From Burkholderiales bacterium (GTDB taxonomy: Bacteria; Pseudomonadota; Gammaproteobacteria; Burkholderiales; Burkholderiaceae_C), in NCBI GenBank assembly GCA_947453625.1, contig CANGHK010000008.1, forward strand, positions 51,035 to 115,034: a stretch of DNA of 64,000 nucleotides, written 5' to 3'. The position numbers and the translations under genes are program-made. Under the pieces are notes generated by a model that had not been told where the DNA came from, did no database searches, and saw only the letters and a program-made list of their open reading frames with translations. Shown here piece after piece: positions 36,350 through 46,623 of the stretch; positions within the stretch are counted from its first letter, which is position 1; each line of letters begins with the position of its first letter.

Positions 36350-36622
36350 TCAGCGGTAGCGGCGACCGGTCAACAGCGTGACGCCGGCGGGGCCGTAACG
36401 CTCGGCGTGCCTCTGGCCCAGCGGCACGTCGCAGCTGTCGCCGGTTGCGAAGCGCTGCGATTGGCCGCCGCGGTCCAGCCGCAGTTCGCCGCTGAGCACC
36501 AGCAGGCGCGCATCCCAGTCATGGTGGTGCTCGGCCAGCGAGGTGTCGGCGGGCAACTCGCGCACCAGCACCTCGTTGAAGCCGTCTTGCGCGAGCTGCG
36601 CGCGGAATGTGGTTTCGTCCAT
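36350..36622 (-). CDS. Small cupin-domain protein
   Basis: 90 aa single-domain cupin. The metal-binding motif 'EHHHDWDARLLVLSGEL' has three His and a downstream Glu position, and motif 2 is 'GDSCDVPLGQRHAERYG' with the last His. Such small cupins may bind metal and act as enzymes or sensors. The ATG at 36622 begins MDETTF; upstream in-frame readings are low-complexity. It lies between the convergent GST and the oxidoreductase operon, 60 bp after the latter's stop. Confidence 0.72.
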   Translation of the reverse strand: MDETTFRAQLAQDGFNEVLVRELPADTSLAEHHHDWDARLLVLSGELRLDRGGQSQRFATGDSCDVPLGQRHAERYGPAGVTLLTGRRYR

Positions 36623-36681
36623 CCCGCCATGGTGCCGGCAAAACCGGCGCCGGCTGGCCGCGACCCGCCAAGACCCCGGCG

Positions 36682-37737
36682 TCAACGCAGCGATGCGTTG
36701 AGTTGGGCCAGAGCGGCAGCACCCGGGCACAGGTCGACCTCGGCCAGCGCATTGAGCGGCCGGGCCACGGTGTTCAGCCCGTGGTGCAGGTCCTGTGCCA
36801 TCGGGTCGACATAGAGCAGGCCGGTGGCGATCTCGCCGCGCGCCTGGTGCGCCATCACCTGGTTCATCGCGCCTATCCGGTCGGTCGGGTCGTAGTCGGC
36901 GTGCAGCTTGCGCAGCCGCATCATGCCGCCGCCGGGCTGGGGCAGCAGGATGGTCTCACCGGCGCCGGGCTCGGCTTTGATCTCGGGCGCCAGGTCGATG
37001 AAGTCGATGCGGTTCACCGCCTCGTTGTGCTCGCGCACATAGTCGTAGCTGCGGGTGCTGCCGGCGTGGTTGTTGAACGCCACGCAGGGGCTGATCACGT
37101 CGATGAAGGCCGCGCCGCCATGGGCCATCGCGCCCTCGATCAGCGGCACCAGCTGGGTTTTGTCGCCCGAGAACCCGCGCGCGACATAGGTCGCGCCGAG
37201 CTGCAGCGCCATGCCGATCAGGTCAACCGGCGAGTCGGGGTTGATCACGCCCTTCTTGCTCTTGCTGCCGCGGTCGGCGGTGGCCGAGAACTGGCCCTTG
37301 GTCAGGCCGTAGACGCCGTTGTTCTCGACGATGTAGACCATGCGAACCCCGCGCCGCATCGCATGCGCAAACTGGCCCAGGCCGATAGAGGCCGAGTCGC
37401 CGTCGCCCGACACGCCCAGGTAGAGCAGTTCGCGGTTCGCCAGGTTGGCGCCGGTCAGCACGCTGGGCATGCGGCCGTGCACGGTGTTGAAGCCGTGGCT
37501 GGCACCCAGGAAGTAGTCCGGCGTCTTGCTCGAGCAGCCTATGCCCGAGAGCTTGGCCACGCGGTGCGGCGCGATGTCGAGCTGCCAGCAGGCCTGCACG
37601 ATGGCCGCCGAGATCGAATCGTGGCCGCAGCCCGCGCACAGCGTGCTGACCTTGCCCTCGTAGTCGCGCCTTGTGTAGCCGACCTGGTTGCGGGCCAGCG
37701 TCGGGTGGTGGAGCTTGGGTTTGGTGAGGTAGGTCAT
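36682..37737 (-). CDS. 2-oxoacid:ferredoxin oxidoreductase subunit beta
   Basis: 351 aa thiamine-diphosphate-binding subunit. The TPP motif is 'GVSGDGDSASIGLGQFAHAM' followed by 'NNGVYGLTKGQFSATA'. Four Cys positions for the 4Fe-4S cluster are visible: two in 'LCAGCGHDS', one in 'GIGCSSKTPDYF' and one in 'ISPCVAFNNH'. The enzyme couples oxidative decarboxylation of a 2-oxoacid to ferredoxin. The 'CSSKTPDYFLGASHGFNTVH' signature resembles KorB-type (2-oxoglutarate) enzymes, but pyruvate or an aryl-oxoacid is possible. The ATG overlaps the alpha subunit stop (ATGA). The last gene of a three-gene coupled operon. Confidence 0.88.
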   Translation of the reverse strand: MTYLTKPKLHHPTLARNQVGYTRRDYEGKVSTLCAGCGHDSISAAIVQACWQLDIAPHRVAKLSGIGCSSKTPDYFLGASHGFNTVHGRMPSVLTGANLANRELLYLGVSGDGDSASIGLGQFAHAMRRGVRMVYIVENNGVYGLTKGQFSATADRGSKSKKGVINPDSPVDLIGMALQLGATYVARGFSGDKTQLVPLIEGAMAHGGAAFIDVISPCVAFNNHAGSTRSYDYVREHNEAVNRIDFIDLAPEIKAEPGAGETILLPQPGGGMMRLRKLHADYDPTDRIGAMNQVMAHQARGEIATGLLYVDPMAQDLHHGLNTVARPLNALAEVDLCPGAAALAQLNASLR

Positions 37738-39572
37738 GCGGTCCTCTCGCGGCGCGGCGCCACGGCCAGCGCGTGCACATGCGTCGTAATGGCCTGGGTG
37801 ATGAAGCGCGCGGTGATCGGCGTGCCGTCGTAGTGCAGCACCCGGGTCAGCCCGTCGGGTTCGGCGTCGAGCTCGTTGATCAGCAGCGTGCGCATCTGCG
37901 CGTCGCGGTTCTGCTCGACCACGAACACATGGTCGTGGCCGGCAATGAAGTCGGCCACGCTGGCCGGGAACGGGAAGGCGCACAGCCGCATCGCGTCGAG
38001 GTGGATGCCGGAGGCGGCCAGCGCTTCCAGCGCCTCGTCCATCGCCGGCGCGGTCGAGCCGAAGTAGATCACCCCGAGCCGGGTCTTGCGCGCCGCGGCG
38101 TGCAGCACCGGCTGCGGCACCAGATCGGCCGCGGTGGCGAACTTCTTGAGCAGCCGCTTGACGTTGTAGGTGTAGTCCTCGCCTGACTCGGAGTAGCGCG
38201 CATAGGGGTCGCGCGTGGTGCCGCGGGTGAAATAGGCGCCCAGCGTCGGATGCGTGCCCGGCAGCGTGCGCCAGGGGATGCCGTCGCCGTCGACGTCCTT
38301 GTAGCGGCCGAAGTCCTTGCCGGCTTCCAGCTCGGCCGCGGTCATCACCTTGCCGCGGTCGTAGCGCCGTTCGTCGTCCCATTGCAGCGGCTCGCACAGG
38401 CGCTGGTTCATGCCGATGTCGAGGTCGGTCATCACGAACACCGGGGTCTGCAAGCGGTCGGCCAGGTCGAGTGCCGCGGCCGAGTGCGCGAAGCATTCGG
38501 TCGGGTCCTGCGGCAGCAGCATCACATGCTTGGTGTCGCCATGCGAGGCATAGGCGCAGCTGATCAGGTCGGCTTGCTGGGTGCGCGTGGGCATGCCGGT
38601 GGACGGCCCGCCGCGCTGCACGTTGATGATGGTCATCGGGATCTCGGCGAAATAGGCCAGCCCGATGAACTCGGTCATCAGCGACACCCCCGGCCCCGAG
38701 GTGGCGGTGAAGGCCCGCGCGCCGTTCCAGCCCGCGCCGGTGACCATGCCTATCGAGGCGATCTCGTCCTCGGCCTGGACGATCGCGAACTTGTGCTCGC
38801 CGGTGTCGGCGTCGACCCGGAACTTGCGGCAGTACTTGTCGAAGGCCTCGGCCACCGACGACGAGGGCGTGATCGGGTACCAGGCGCAGACCGTAGCGCC
38901 GCCGTAGACGCAGCCCAGCGCGGCGGCGGCATTGCCCTCGACGAAGATCCGGTCACCGACCTTGTCGGACGCCCTGACGCGCAGGCCTATCGGGGGATTC
39001 AGGTGGTCGCGGGCAAAGCCCCGGCCCGCGTGCAGCGCCCGCACGTTCGATTCGAGCAGCCGCTCCTTGCCGCGGTACTGCTCGCTGAACAAGCCCTCGA
39101 TGACCCGGGCATCGACCTCGAGCAAGACCGAGAGCGCACCCAGCACCATGATGTTCTTGAACAGCTGGCGCTGGCGCGAGTCCTCGTAGGTGGCGTTGCA
39201 GATCGCCGTCACCGGCATGCCGATCACCGTGATGTCGTCGCGCATCGCGCCGGTCGGCAGCGCCTTGGTGCTGTCGTAGAACAGGTAGCCGCCGGTCTCG
39301 ATCTCGGCCACATCCTGGGCCCAGGTCTGCGGGTTCATCGCCACCATCATGTCGATGCCGCCGCGCCGGCCCAGCCAGCCGCGCTCGCTGACCCGCACCT
39401 CGTACCAGGTGGGCAGGCCCTGGATGTTGCTCGGGAAGATGTTGCGCGGGCTGACCGGCACGCCCATGCGCAGGATGGCCTTGGCGAACAACTCGTTGGC
39501 CGAGGCCGATCCCGAGCCGTTGACGTTGGCGAACTTGACGACGAAGTCGTTGACCGCTTCGAGGCGCTTCAT
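37734..39572 (-). CDS. 2-oxoacid:ferredoxin oxidoreductase subunit alpha (gamma-alpha fusion)
   Basis: 612 aa. Residues ~1-190 are the gamma-type domain ('VNGSGSASANELFAKAILRM', 'WLGRRGGIDMMVAMN'), residues ~225-420 the alpha pyrimidine-binding domain with 'WYPITPSSSVAEAFDKY' and 'ATSGPGVSLMTEFIGLA', and the remainder domain II. This fused organisation is typical of KorA-type enzymes. The start overlaps the stop of the upstream Fe-S flavoprotein (ATGA) and its stop overlaps the beta start, so the three products are made in fixed ratio. Confidence 0.88.
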   Translation of the reverse strand: MKRLEAVNDFVVKFANVNGSGSASANELFAKAILRMGVPVSPRNIFPSNIQGLPTWYEVRVSERGWLGRRGGIDMMVAMNPQTWAQDVAEIETGGYLFYDSTKALPTGAMRDDITVIGMPVTAICNATYEDSRQRQLFKNIMVLGALSVLLEVDARVIEGLFSEQYRGKERLLESNVRALHAGRGFARDHLNPPIGLRVRASDKVGDRIFVEGNAAAALGCVYGGATVCAWYPITPSSSVAEAFDKYCRKFRVDADTGEHKFAIVQAEDEIASIGMVTGAGWNGARAFTATSGPGVSLMTEFIGLAYFAEIPMTIINVQRGGPSTGMPTRTQQADLISCAYASHGDTKHVMLLPQDPTECFAHSAAALDLADRLQTPVFVMTDLDIGMNQRLCEPLQWDDERRYDRGKVMTAAELEAGKDFGRYKDVDGDGIPWRTLPGTHPTLGAYFTRGTTRDPYARYSESGEDYTYNVKRLLKKFATAADLVPQPVLHAAARKTRLGVIYFGSTAPAMDEALEALAASGIHLDAMRLCAFPFPASVADFIAGHDHVFVVEQNRDAQMRTLLINELDAEPDGLTRVLHYDGTPITARFITQAITTHVHALAVAPRRERTA

Positions 39573-41407
39573 GCGGTGGTCTCCACGCGCGGGGCGCTGG
39601 GTTTGCGGTCGCGGCAGGCCGGCCCGGCCTGGGTGGTCTGGAGCAGGAACTTCTGCATGTCCCAGGCCCCGGTGGGGCAGCGCTCGGCGCACAGCCCGCA
39701 GTGCAGGCAGACATCCTCGTCCTTGACCATCACGCGCTGGGTCTTGAGCGGCCCGCTGACGTAGAGCGCCTGGGCGAGATTGGTTGCGGGAGCTTTCAGA
39801 CTGTTGCGCAACTCAGGCTCATCGGCATTGGCGACGAAACTGATGCAGTCCATCGGGCAGATGTCGACGCAGGCGTCGCACTCGATGCACTGTTTGTCGG
39901 TGAACACCGTCTGCACGTCGCAGTTCAGGCAGCGCTCGGCCTCCTTGAAGGCGGTGGCCAAGTCGAAGCCGAGTTCGACCTCGACCTTGATGCTGGCCAG
40001 CGCCTTCTGCGCGTTGGCCCAGGGCACCTTGTAACGCTCGTCGTCGGACACCGCGTTGTGGTAACTCCACTCGTGTATGCCCATCTTCTGCGACAGCAGG
40101 TTGAGGTGCGGCGGCGGGCGCTGGGTGACTGGCTCACCGTGCAGGAAGCGGTCTATCGACACGGCAGCCTCGTGGCCATGGGCCACCGCGGTGATGATGT
40201 TCTTCGGGCCGAAAGCCGCGTCGCCGCCGAAGAACACCCTGGGCAGAGACGACTGGAAGCTCTTGGCGTCGAGCTGCGGCAGCCCCCATTCGTCGAAGAC
40301 CAGCCCGCAGTCGCGCTCTATCCACGGGAAGCTGTTCTCCTGGCCGACCGCGATCAACACCTCGTCGCAGGCGAACTCGACCTCCGGCGCGCCGGTGGGC
40401 TTCAGGCTCCGCCGTCCTTGCGCGTCGTAGACCGCGGACACCACCTCGAAGCGCATGCCCACCAGTTTGTCGCCATCGTGCAGATAGGCCTTGGGCACAT
40501 GGCAATTGATGATGGGGATGCCTTCGTGCTGGGCGTCTTCCTTCTCCCAGGGCGAGGCCTTCATCTCGTCGAATCCCGAGCGCACGATCACCTTGACGTC
40601 GTCGGCGCCCAGCCTGCGGGCCGAGCGGCAGCAGTCCATCGCGGTGTTGCCGCCACCCAGCACGATGACGCGCTTCTGCACCCGGGTGACATGCTGGAAC
40701 GACACCGAAGCCAGCCAGGCTATGCCGATGTGGATGTTGGCGGCGGCCTGCTGGCGGCCCGGCAAGTCCAGGTCGCGCCCGCGCGGCGCGCCGCAGCCGA
40801 CGAAGACCGCGTCGAAATCCTGCGCCAGCAGCGCGTTCATCGATTCAATCCGCTGCCCACCTCGGAAGTCCACACCCAGGTTCAGGATGTAGTCGCATTC
40901 CTCGTCGATCACGCTCTCGGGCAGTCGGAAGCGCGGGATCTGGCTGCGGATGAAGCCGCCGGCCTTCTGCTCGCCGTCGAACACCGTGACCGCATAGCCC
41001 TGGCTGACCAGGTCGCGCGCCACCGTCAGCGAGGCTGGGCCGGCGCCGACGCAGGCCACTTTCTTGCCGTTGCGGGCGTTGGCCCGCAGCATGCGCGCCC
41101 GCACGTCGTCGCTCTTGAAATCGGCCGCCACGCGCTTGAGCCGGCAGATCGCCACCGGTTCGGGTTTGGCGGCATTCTCCTCCTCGACCCGGCCGCGCCG
41201 GCAGGCCGGTTCGCAAGGCCGGTCGCAGGTGCGACCCAGCACGCCGGGGAAGACGTTGGACACCCAGTTGACCATGTAGGCGTCGTCGTAACGACCCTGG
41301 GCGATCAGCCGGATGTATTCGGGAACAGGGGTGTGGGCGGGGCACGCCCATTGGCAATCGACGACCTTGTGGAAGTAATCCGGGTCGGCCACATCGGTCG
41401 GATGCAC
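39569..41407 (-). CDS. GltD-like NAD(P)H oxidoreductase with ferredoxin domain
   Basis: 612 aa electron-transfer subunit. Residues ~1-110 are the Fe-S domain of glutamate-synthase small-subunit type ('CQWACPAHTPVPEYI', 'CDRPCEPACRRGRVEEEN'); ~115-460 contain two Rossmann motifs (VACVGAGPASLTVARDL; VIVLGGGNTAMDCCRSARRL) for FAD and NAD(P)H. The C-terminus carries two 4Fe-4S ferredoxin motifs (CIECDACVDICPMDC; CLHCGLCAERCPTG). It probably links the 2-oxoacid oxidoreductase to the NAD(P) pool, as in the KorABC-type enzymes of aromatic-degrading betaproteobacteria (inference). The start is a GTG at 41407, with AGGAG 10 nt upstream. Confidence 0.82.
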   Translation of the reverse strand: MHPTDVADPDYFHKVVDCQWACPAHTPVPEYIRLIAQGRYDDAYMVNWVSNVFPGVLGRTCDRPCEPACRRGRVEEENAAKPEPVAICRLKRVAADFKSDDVRARMLRANARNGKKVACVGAGPASLTVARDLVSQGYAVTVFDGEQKAGGFIRSQIPRFRLPESVIDEECDYILNLGVDFRGGQRIESMNALLAQDFDAVFVGCGAPRGRDLDLPGRQQAAANIHIGIAWLASVSFQHVTRVQKRVIVLGGGNTAMDCCRSARRLGADDVKVIVRSGFDEMKASPWEKEDAQHEGIPIINCHVPKAYLHDGDKLVGMRFEVVSAVYDAQGRRSLKPTGAPEVEFACDEVLIAVGQENSFPWIERDCGLVFDEWGLPQLDAKSFQSSLPRVFFGGDAAFGPKNIITAVAHGHEAAVSIDRFLHGEPVTQRPPPHLNLLSQKMGIHEWSYHNAVSDDERYKVPWANAQKALASIKVEVELGFDLATAFKEAERCLNCDVQTVFTDKQCIECDACVDICPMDCISFVANADEPELRNSLKAPATNLAQALYVSGPLKTQRVMVKDEDVCLHCGLCAERCPTGAWDMQKFLLQTTQAGPACRDRKPSAPRVETTA

Positions 41408-41621
41408 GGGCGGGAATCTCCTGGTTCGGCGTGTCCACACGCAGGGCCTGCAAAACCCACCGGGGCCGTGCCAACCACGCCTTGTCTGCCGAACCAGTCT
41501 ACGACCGACAAGCGCCGGCCCAGCCCAGGGGCAACCCGGCCCCGGCCATCGGTTTGATTTAGATCAATTCACCGACCGCCGGCAATTGCCAGGCAACCGG
41601 GCTGATGGGCTGCCGCGGCGC

Positions 41622-43955
<2,334 letters not shown>

Positions 43956-44449
43956 GGACGGCGGTCAGGCAGGGTGCGGGGAATCGGTGGGTGGGCGGGG
44001 CGGCGTGGCGGGCCGCTTCGGGGGCCGCCTGGGGCGCTATTGCAGCACAGGCCGGGGTGGCCGAGAACCGGGAGGCTGGCGCGGCAGCGGCAACTGGGGC
44101 AAGCCGGCGCCCGCCACGCGCCGGCTGCGGCGGGGCTTGACACGGCGGTAGGCGGCCAAGGCGTAGGCCGGATCCATGCGTGAATTTGATTCTTGCCAAC
44201 TGATGGCAAGCTGCCTAAACTGACCCAAATGCCGAAAATAGACGGAAACACGCTTGCAGCGACTCGAACGGTGGGGCGGGCGGTCTCAAGGCCCGTTGGC
44301 GGGCACCTGGGCGCGGAGGCGGCCGGCGACTTCTCGACTTATCCAACTGGGAGACTTCCACCATCAAGCTTGTAATAATAATTTAAATTCGTAAAAAATA
44401 AATTATGCTTTGATCCAAAGTTGTCTGATATTTCGGTCGCATCTTTCTC
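43956..44449. other. Gene-free stretch upstream of parC
   Basis: No convincing gene was found. The first ~230 bp are very G-rich on the + strand. A minus-strand frame at 44037-44228 (MGQFRQL...) is Arg/Pro-rich without family features and was not accepted. A short inverted repeat CTTGCCA-ACTGA-TGGCAAG lies at 44192-44210. Composition switches sharply to AT-rich at about 44340, which marks the left edge of the foreign islet. The parC promoter must lie in the proximal part, but no clear -10/-35 pair was recognised. Confidence 0.5.
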
Positions 44450-44496
44450 TAAGGAAGCACTGAACAATTCGTGCCGAATTGTTCAGTGCTTCCTTA
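44450..44496. repeat. Perfect 47-bp palindrome (21-bp arms, 5-nt loop)
   Basis: The left arm TAAGGAAGCACTGAACAATT(C), 44450-44470, is perfectly complementary to the right arm at 44476-44496, with the loop GTGCC. No T-tract beyond the arms supports an intrinsic terminator. It ends 15 bp before the hydrolase start, so the mRNA leader could form a very stable stem. The ends GGAAGCACTGAACAA resemble insertion-sequence termini in style, so it might be a joined pair of IS ends or a solo remnant (inference). Confidence 0.85.
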
Positions 44497-44511
44497 ATAA
44501 TGGATAATCTC

Positions 44512-45354
44512 ATGAAAATTTACAAGCAAATATTAAAATTACCAGCCGTGTTGACTTCAACTTTGTTTGCTAGCCTGGTGTTCGGGCAAACAGCGACTTC
44601 ATTCAACTTTATTGATGATGACTTGACAGCTGGCAAGGTAATCCACCTTGAGGGCTTTCAATATCGACCGTTTAACTGGAATGGAAGAGTCATTTTAATG
44701 AGCCACGGCTCAACCGGCGGACGTGCCGATGCAATTAAGCCTTCCGCCAAGTTTTTGAATATCTCAAAAGAAGCCCTTGCTAATGGCTACGCATTTGTGG
44801 TCTACATGCGTAAGGGGCGAGGAAATTCCGAAGGTACGTTTACCGAGGAAAGTGGAAAGTGCGACAAAAGCAGCCTTCGAATGGAGCAGAAGGAGGCAGA
44901 ACTTCAGCTTGAGCAGGTAATTGAGCAAGTGAAAAAAAGTTTTTCTGTAAACAAGATAATACTCATGGGGCATTCAAGAGGTGGTTACTTGTCTGCAACA
45001 TATGCTGCCAAAAAACCCGAGAGCGTTCTGGCCGTTGTTAATCTTGCAGGCGCTTGGAGCGCCGTATGCGAAACAAAAAATGGCGGCTTGGGGCGAACAG
45101 ATTTGGAAGACTCAGCCAAGAAATTTAAACCTCAGTTCTGGGCTTACTACGACAGTGATTCTTATTTTGCAACCAATCGATTTAATGATCAGGATTATAT
45201 CTGGTTTAGCAGCATTGCCGAGACAAATGGATTGACATTTAAACGGTTTAGCAATGAGGGAATGCCTGATGGGCATGCGACACCAACGTATAAGCCTAGT
45301 GCTTGGGCAAGCTTATTTTTTCCAAAGCTTAACGAAATCGTTACCAGGCAATAA
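44512..45354 (+). CDS. Secreted alpha/beta hydrolase, AT-rich foreign gene
   Basis: 280 aa predicted exported hydrolase. From the ATG at 44512 it begins with a signal peptide (MKIYKQILKL...FASLVFGQ, cleavage near residue 26). The nucleophile elbow is GHSRGG ('ILMGHSRGGYLSATYAA', ~residue 150); a probable oxyanion segment is 'VILMSHGSTGGRAD'; the likely catalytic His is in 'GMPDGHATPTYKPSAW'. Dienelactone-hydrolase or prolyl-oligopeptidase-like families fit. GC content and codon use (many A/T-ending codons) differ sharply from all neighbours, so it is almost certainly horizontally acquired. It lies between a perfect palindrome and an IS630 remnant. An in-frame ATG at 44500 is possible. Confidence 0.75.
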   Translation: MKIYKQILKLPAVLTSTLFASLVFGQTATSFNFIDDDLTAGKVIHLEGFQYRPFNWNGRVILMSHGSTGGRADAIKPSAKFLNISKEALANGYAFVVYMRKGRGNSEGTFTEESGKCDKSSLRMEQKEAELQLEQVIEQVKKSFSVNKIILMGHSRGGYLSATYAAKKPESVLAVVNLAGAWSAVCETKNGGLGRTDLEDSAKKFKPQFWAYYDSDSYFATNRFNDQDYIWFSSIAETNGLTFKRFSNEGMPDGHATPTYKPSAWASLFFPKLNEIVTRQ

Positions 45355-45364
45355 TATTTTTTCA

Positions 45365-45559
45365 TCACACAAGTCGAGCGCATTCCGGATGCCGAAAGAA
45401 ACCACAAACGATGTCCGGGCAGTTCCACAATCGGATCAAGGCGACATTCAAAAGGACGCGCACGCTGAACTTGTCAACGGACTTCTTTTTGGCGACGCGT
45501 TCCTTGACGTTCTTCCATACCTGCTCGTCAGGAATTAGTTGCGGCGAGAAGGGCCTCGG
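45365..45559 (-). pseudogene. IS630-family transposase C-terminal remnant
   Basis: On the minus strand an open stretch of 64 codons plus stop reads 'PRPFSPQLIPDEQVWKNVKE', then 'RVAKKKSVDKFSVRVLLNVA' and ends 'CGFFRHPECARLV'. The SPQL(N)PDEQVWKNVK block, with the DDE-type final acidic residue, and the terminal FFRHPEC are characteristic of IS630-type transposases. The rest of the transposase is missing, so this is a dead fragment. It marks the right edge of the AT-rich islet. Confidence 0.8.
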
Positions 45560-45590
45560 CTATGCATAGTCCTCCCCCAATCGCCACCCA

Positions 45591-46016
45591 ATGTCCGCCG
45601 CCCTGATCGTCACCCTGTTCTTCACCGTCGCCATGCTGGTGATCACCGCCTACTTCCTGATGGGTTCGGTGCCGCTGCTGGTTCTCGAGCACGACACCCC
45701 GCTGGACGCCCGATTCGTTCGGGGCTTCTACGACACCTACTATCTGGCCGCGATGCTCACGGCCAGTGCTACCGCGGTGAGCTATGCCTTTGTCGGCAAC
45801 ATGGTCCTGATGTTCGGTGCGGCCGCTCTCGCGCTGATGGCAGCCATCCAGCGTCGAACCGTCATTCCAAAGATGGACTCACTGCGTGCTGAAATTCAAG
45901 CCCGCGAGACAAAAGCCATCCCGGCATTCCGCCGCATACATGTCACTGCCATACTGGTCAACCTGGCACAACTCGCACTCATTGTTTGGAGCCTCACGGC
46001 GTTTTCGCTGGAATGA
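45591..46016 (+). CDS. Small four-helix membrane protein, unknown function
   Basis: 141 aa with four hydrophobic segments (~5-30, 48-70, 72-92, 115-138) joined by short loops. The pattern 'IPKMDSLRAEIQ' then 'AFRRIHVTAILVNLAQLALI' resembles small integral membrane families such as DUF4149 or DUF1772, but I do not recognise it firmly. No obvious RBS precedes the ATG. It directly follows the IS630 remnant yet its composition is that of the host, so it probably belongs to the older chromosome. The 3' end abuts a degraded higB. Confidence 0.6.
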   Translation: MSAALIVTLFFTVAMLVITAYFLMGSVPLLVLEHDTPLDARFVRGFYDTYYLAAMLTASATAVSYAFVGNMVLMFGAAALALMAAIQRRTVIPKMDSLRAEIQARETKAIPAFRRIHVTAILVNLAQLALIVWSLTAFSLE

Positions 46017-46029
46017 CGGGCCTGGCTCC

Positions 46030-46156
46030 AAGCGCCAAGCACGGCAGGGCGAACGCCAGGGGCAACACAGTATCCGCAACCATGATCAATGGCGGGCCTG
46101 CTTCATTTTTACCCCTGAGGGTGCGAACGACCTTGAGATCGTAGATCCAGCACTGA
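46030..46156 (+). pseudogene. Truncated higB-like toxin remnant
   Basis: In one frame this reads 'GERQGQHSIRNHDQWRACF' then 'IFTPEGANDLEIVDP'. It corresponds to the C-terminal half of HigB; the intact copy at 52245-52526 has 'GDRKGQWSIRINDQWRICF' and 'EIADYH'. The N-terminal half is absent, overlapped by the preceding membrane gene. The original stop survives as CACTGA (46151-46156), but a shift just before it puts it out of frame, so the remnant now reads into the antitoxin. Confidence 0.75.
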
Positions 46157-46164
46157 AGGAATCG

Positions 46165-46467
46165 ATGATGCGCACCGTACTCCCGGTAACGCCCGGCAAA
46201 ATGCTGGGTGAAGAATTTCTCAAGCCACCCGGCCTGACCAATTATCGCCTTGCCAAAAATATTGATCTTCCAGCCCCAAGCATTCACGATATCGTCGCCG
46301 GCAAACTGGCCATAAGGGCTGATACCGATCTCGGACTCTGCCGGTATTTTGGGCTCGGCGCTGGCTGGTGCTTGCGCGGCCAAGTGAACTGCGGCACCGC
46401 CATCGCCCGGGAATCGATGGGCAATGCGCTGGCGAAAATACAGCGCTGCGGCCTGCTTGCGGTCTGA
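46165..46467 (+). CDS. HigA-family antitoxin-like protein (orphan)
   Basis: 100 aa XRE/HigA-type DNA-binding protein. 'LGEEFLKPPGLTNYRLAKNI' and 'PAPSIHDIVAGKLAIRADTD' form the helix-turn-helix region, and 'LCRYFGLGAGWCLRGQ' matches the conserved (L)xRYFGxxxxxWLxLQ block. The C-terminal part has Cys and Gly substitutions (VNCGTAIA) not usual in the family, suggesting decay. An AAGGA site lies 5 nt before the first ATG, so it may still be expressed. With its toxin partner truncated it is an orphan; it might regulate or neutralise the intact HigBA pair 6 kb away. Confidence 0.65.
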   Translation: MMRTVLPVTPGKMLGEEFLKPPGLTNYRLAKNIDLPAPSIHDIVAGKLAIRADTDLGLCRYFGLGAGWCLRGQVNCGTAIARESMGNALAKIQRCGLLAV

Positions 46468-46623
46468 TGCTTTCTCGCACCGGAAACAGCGTTCTGGCGG
46501 CTGATCACCTACACCCAAGATCGGTCCTGCCCGCCCCCCTGGATAAAATGCGCATCGTCCCGCCTGGACAAGGCGGCGGGATCGACGGCATCCCCAATCC
46601 ATCACGCGTAAAAATACAATTTC

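Noticed and set aside
44037..44228. Small minus-strand frame upstream of parC
   Set aside because: Arg/Pro-rich, no RBS, no family features; composition consistent with non-coding G-rich DNA.
45254..45538. Open frame on the + strand after the AT-rich hydrolase
   Set aside because: It is antisense to the IS630 transposase remnant, whose own frame gives a recognisable protein.
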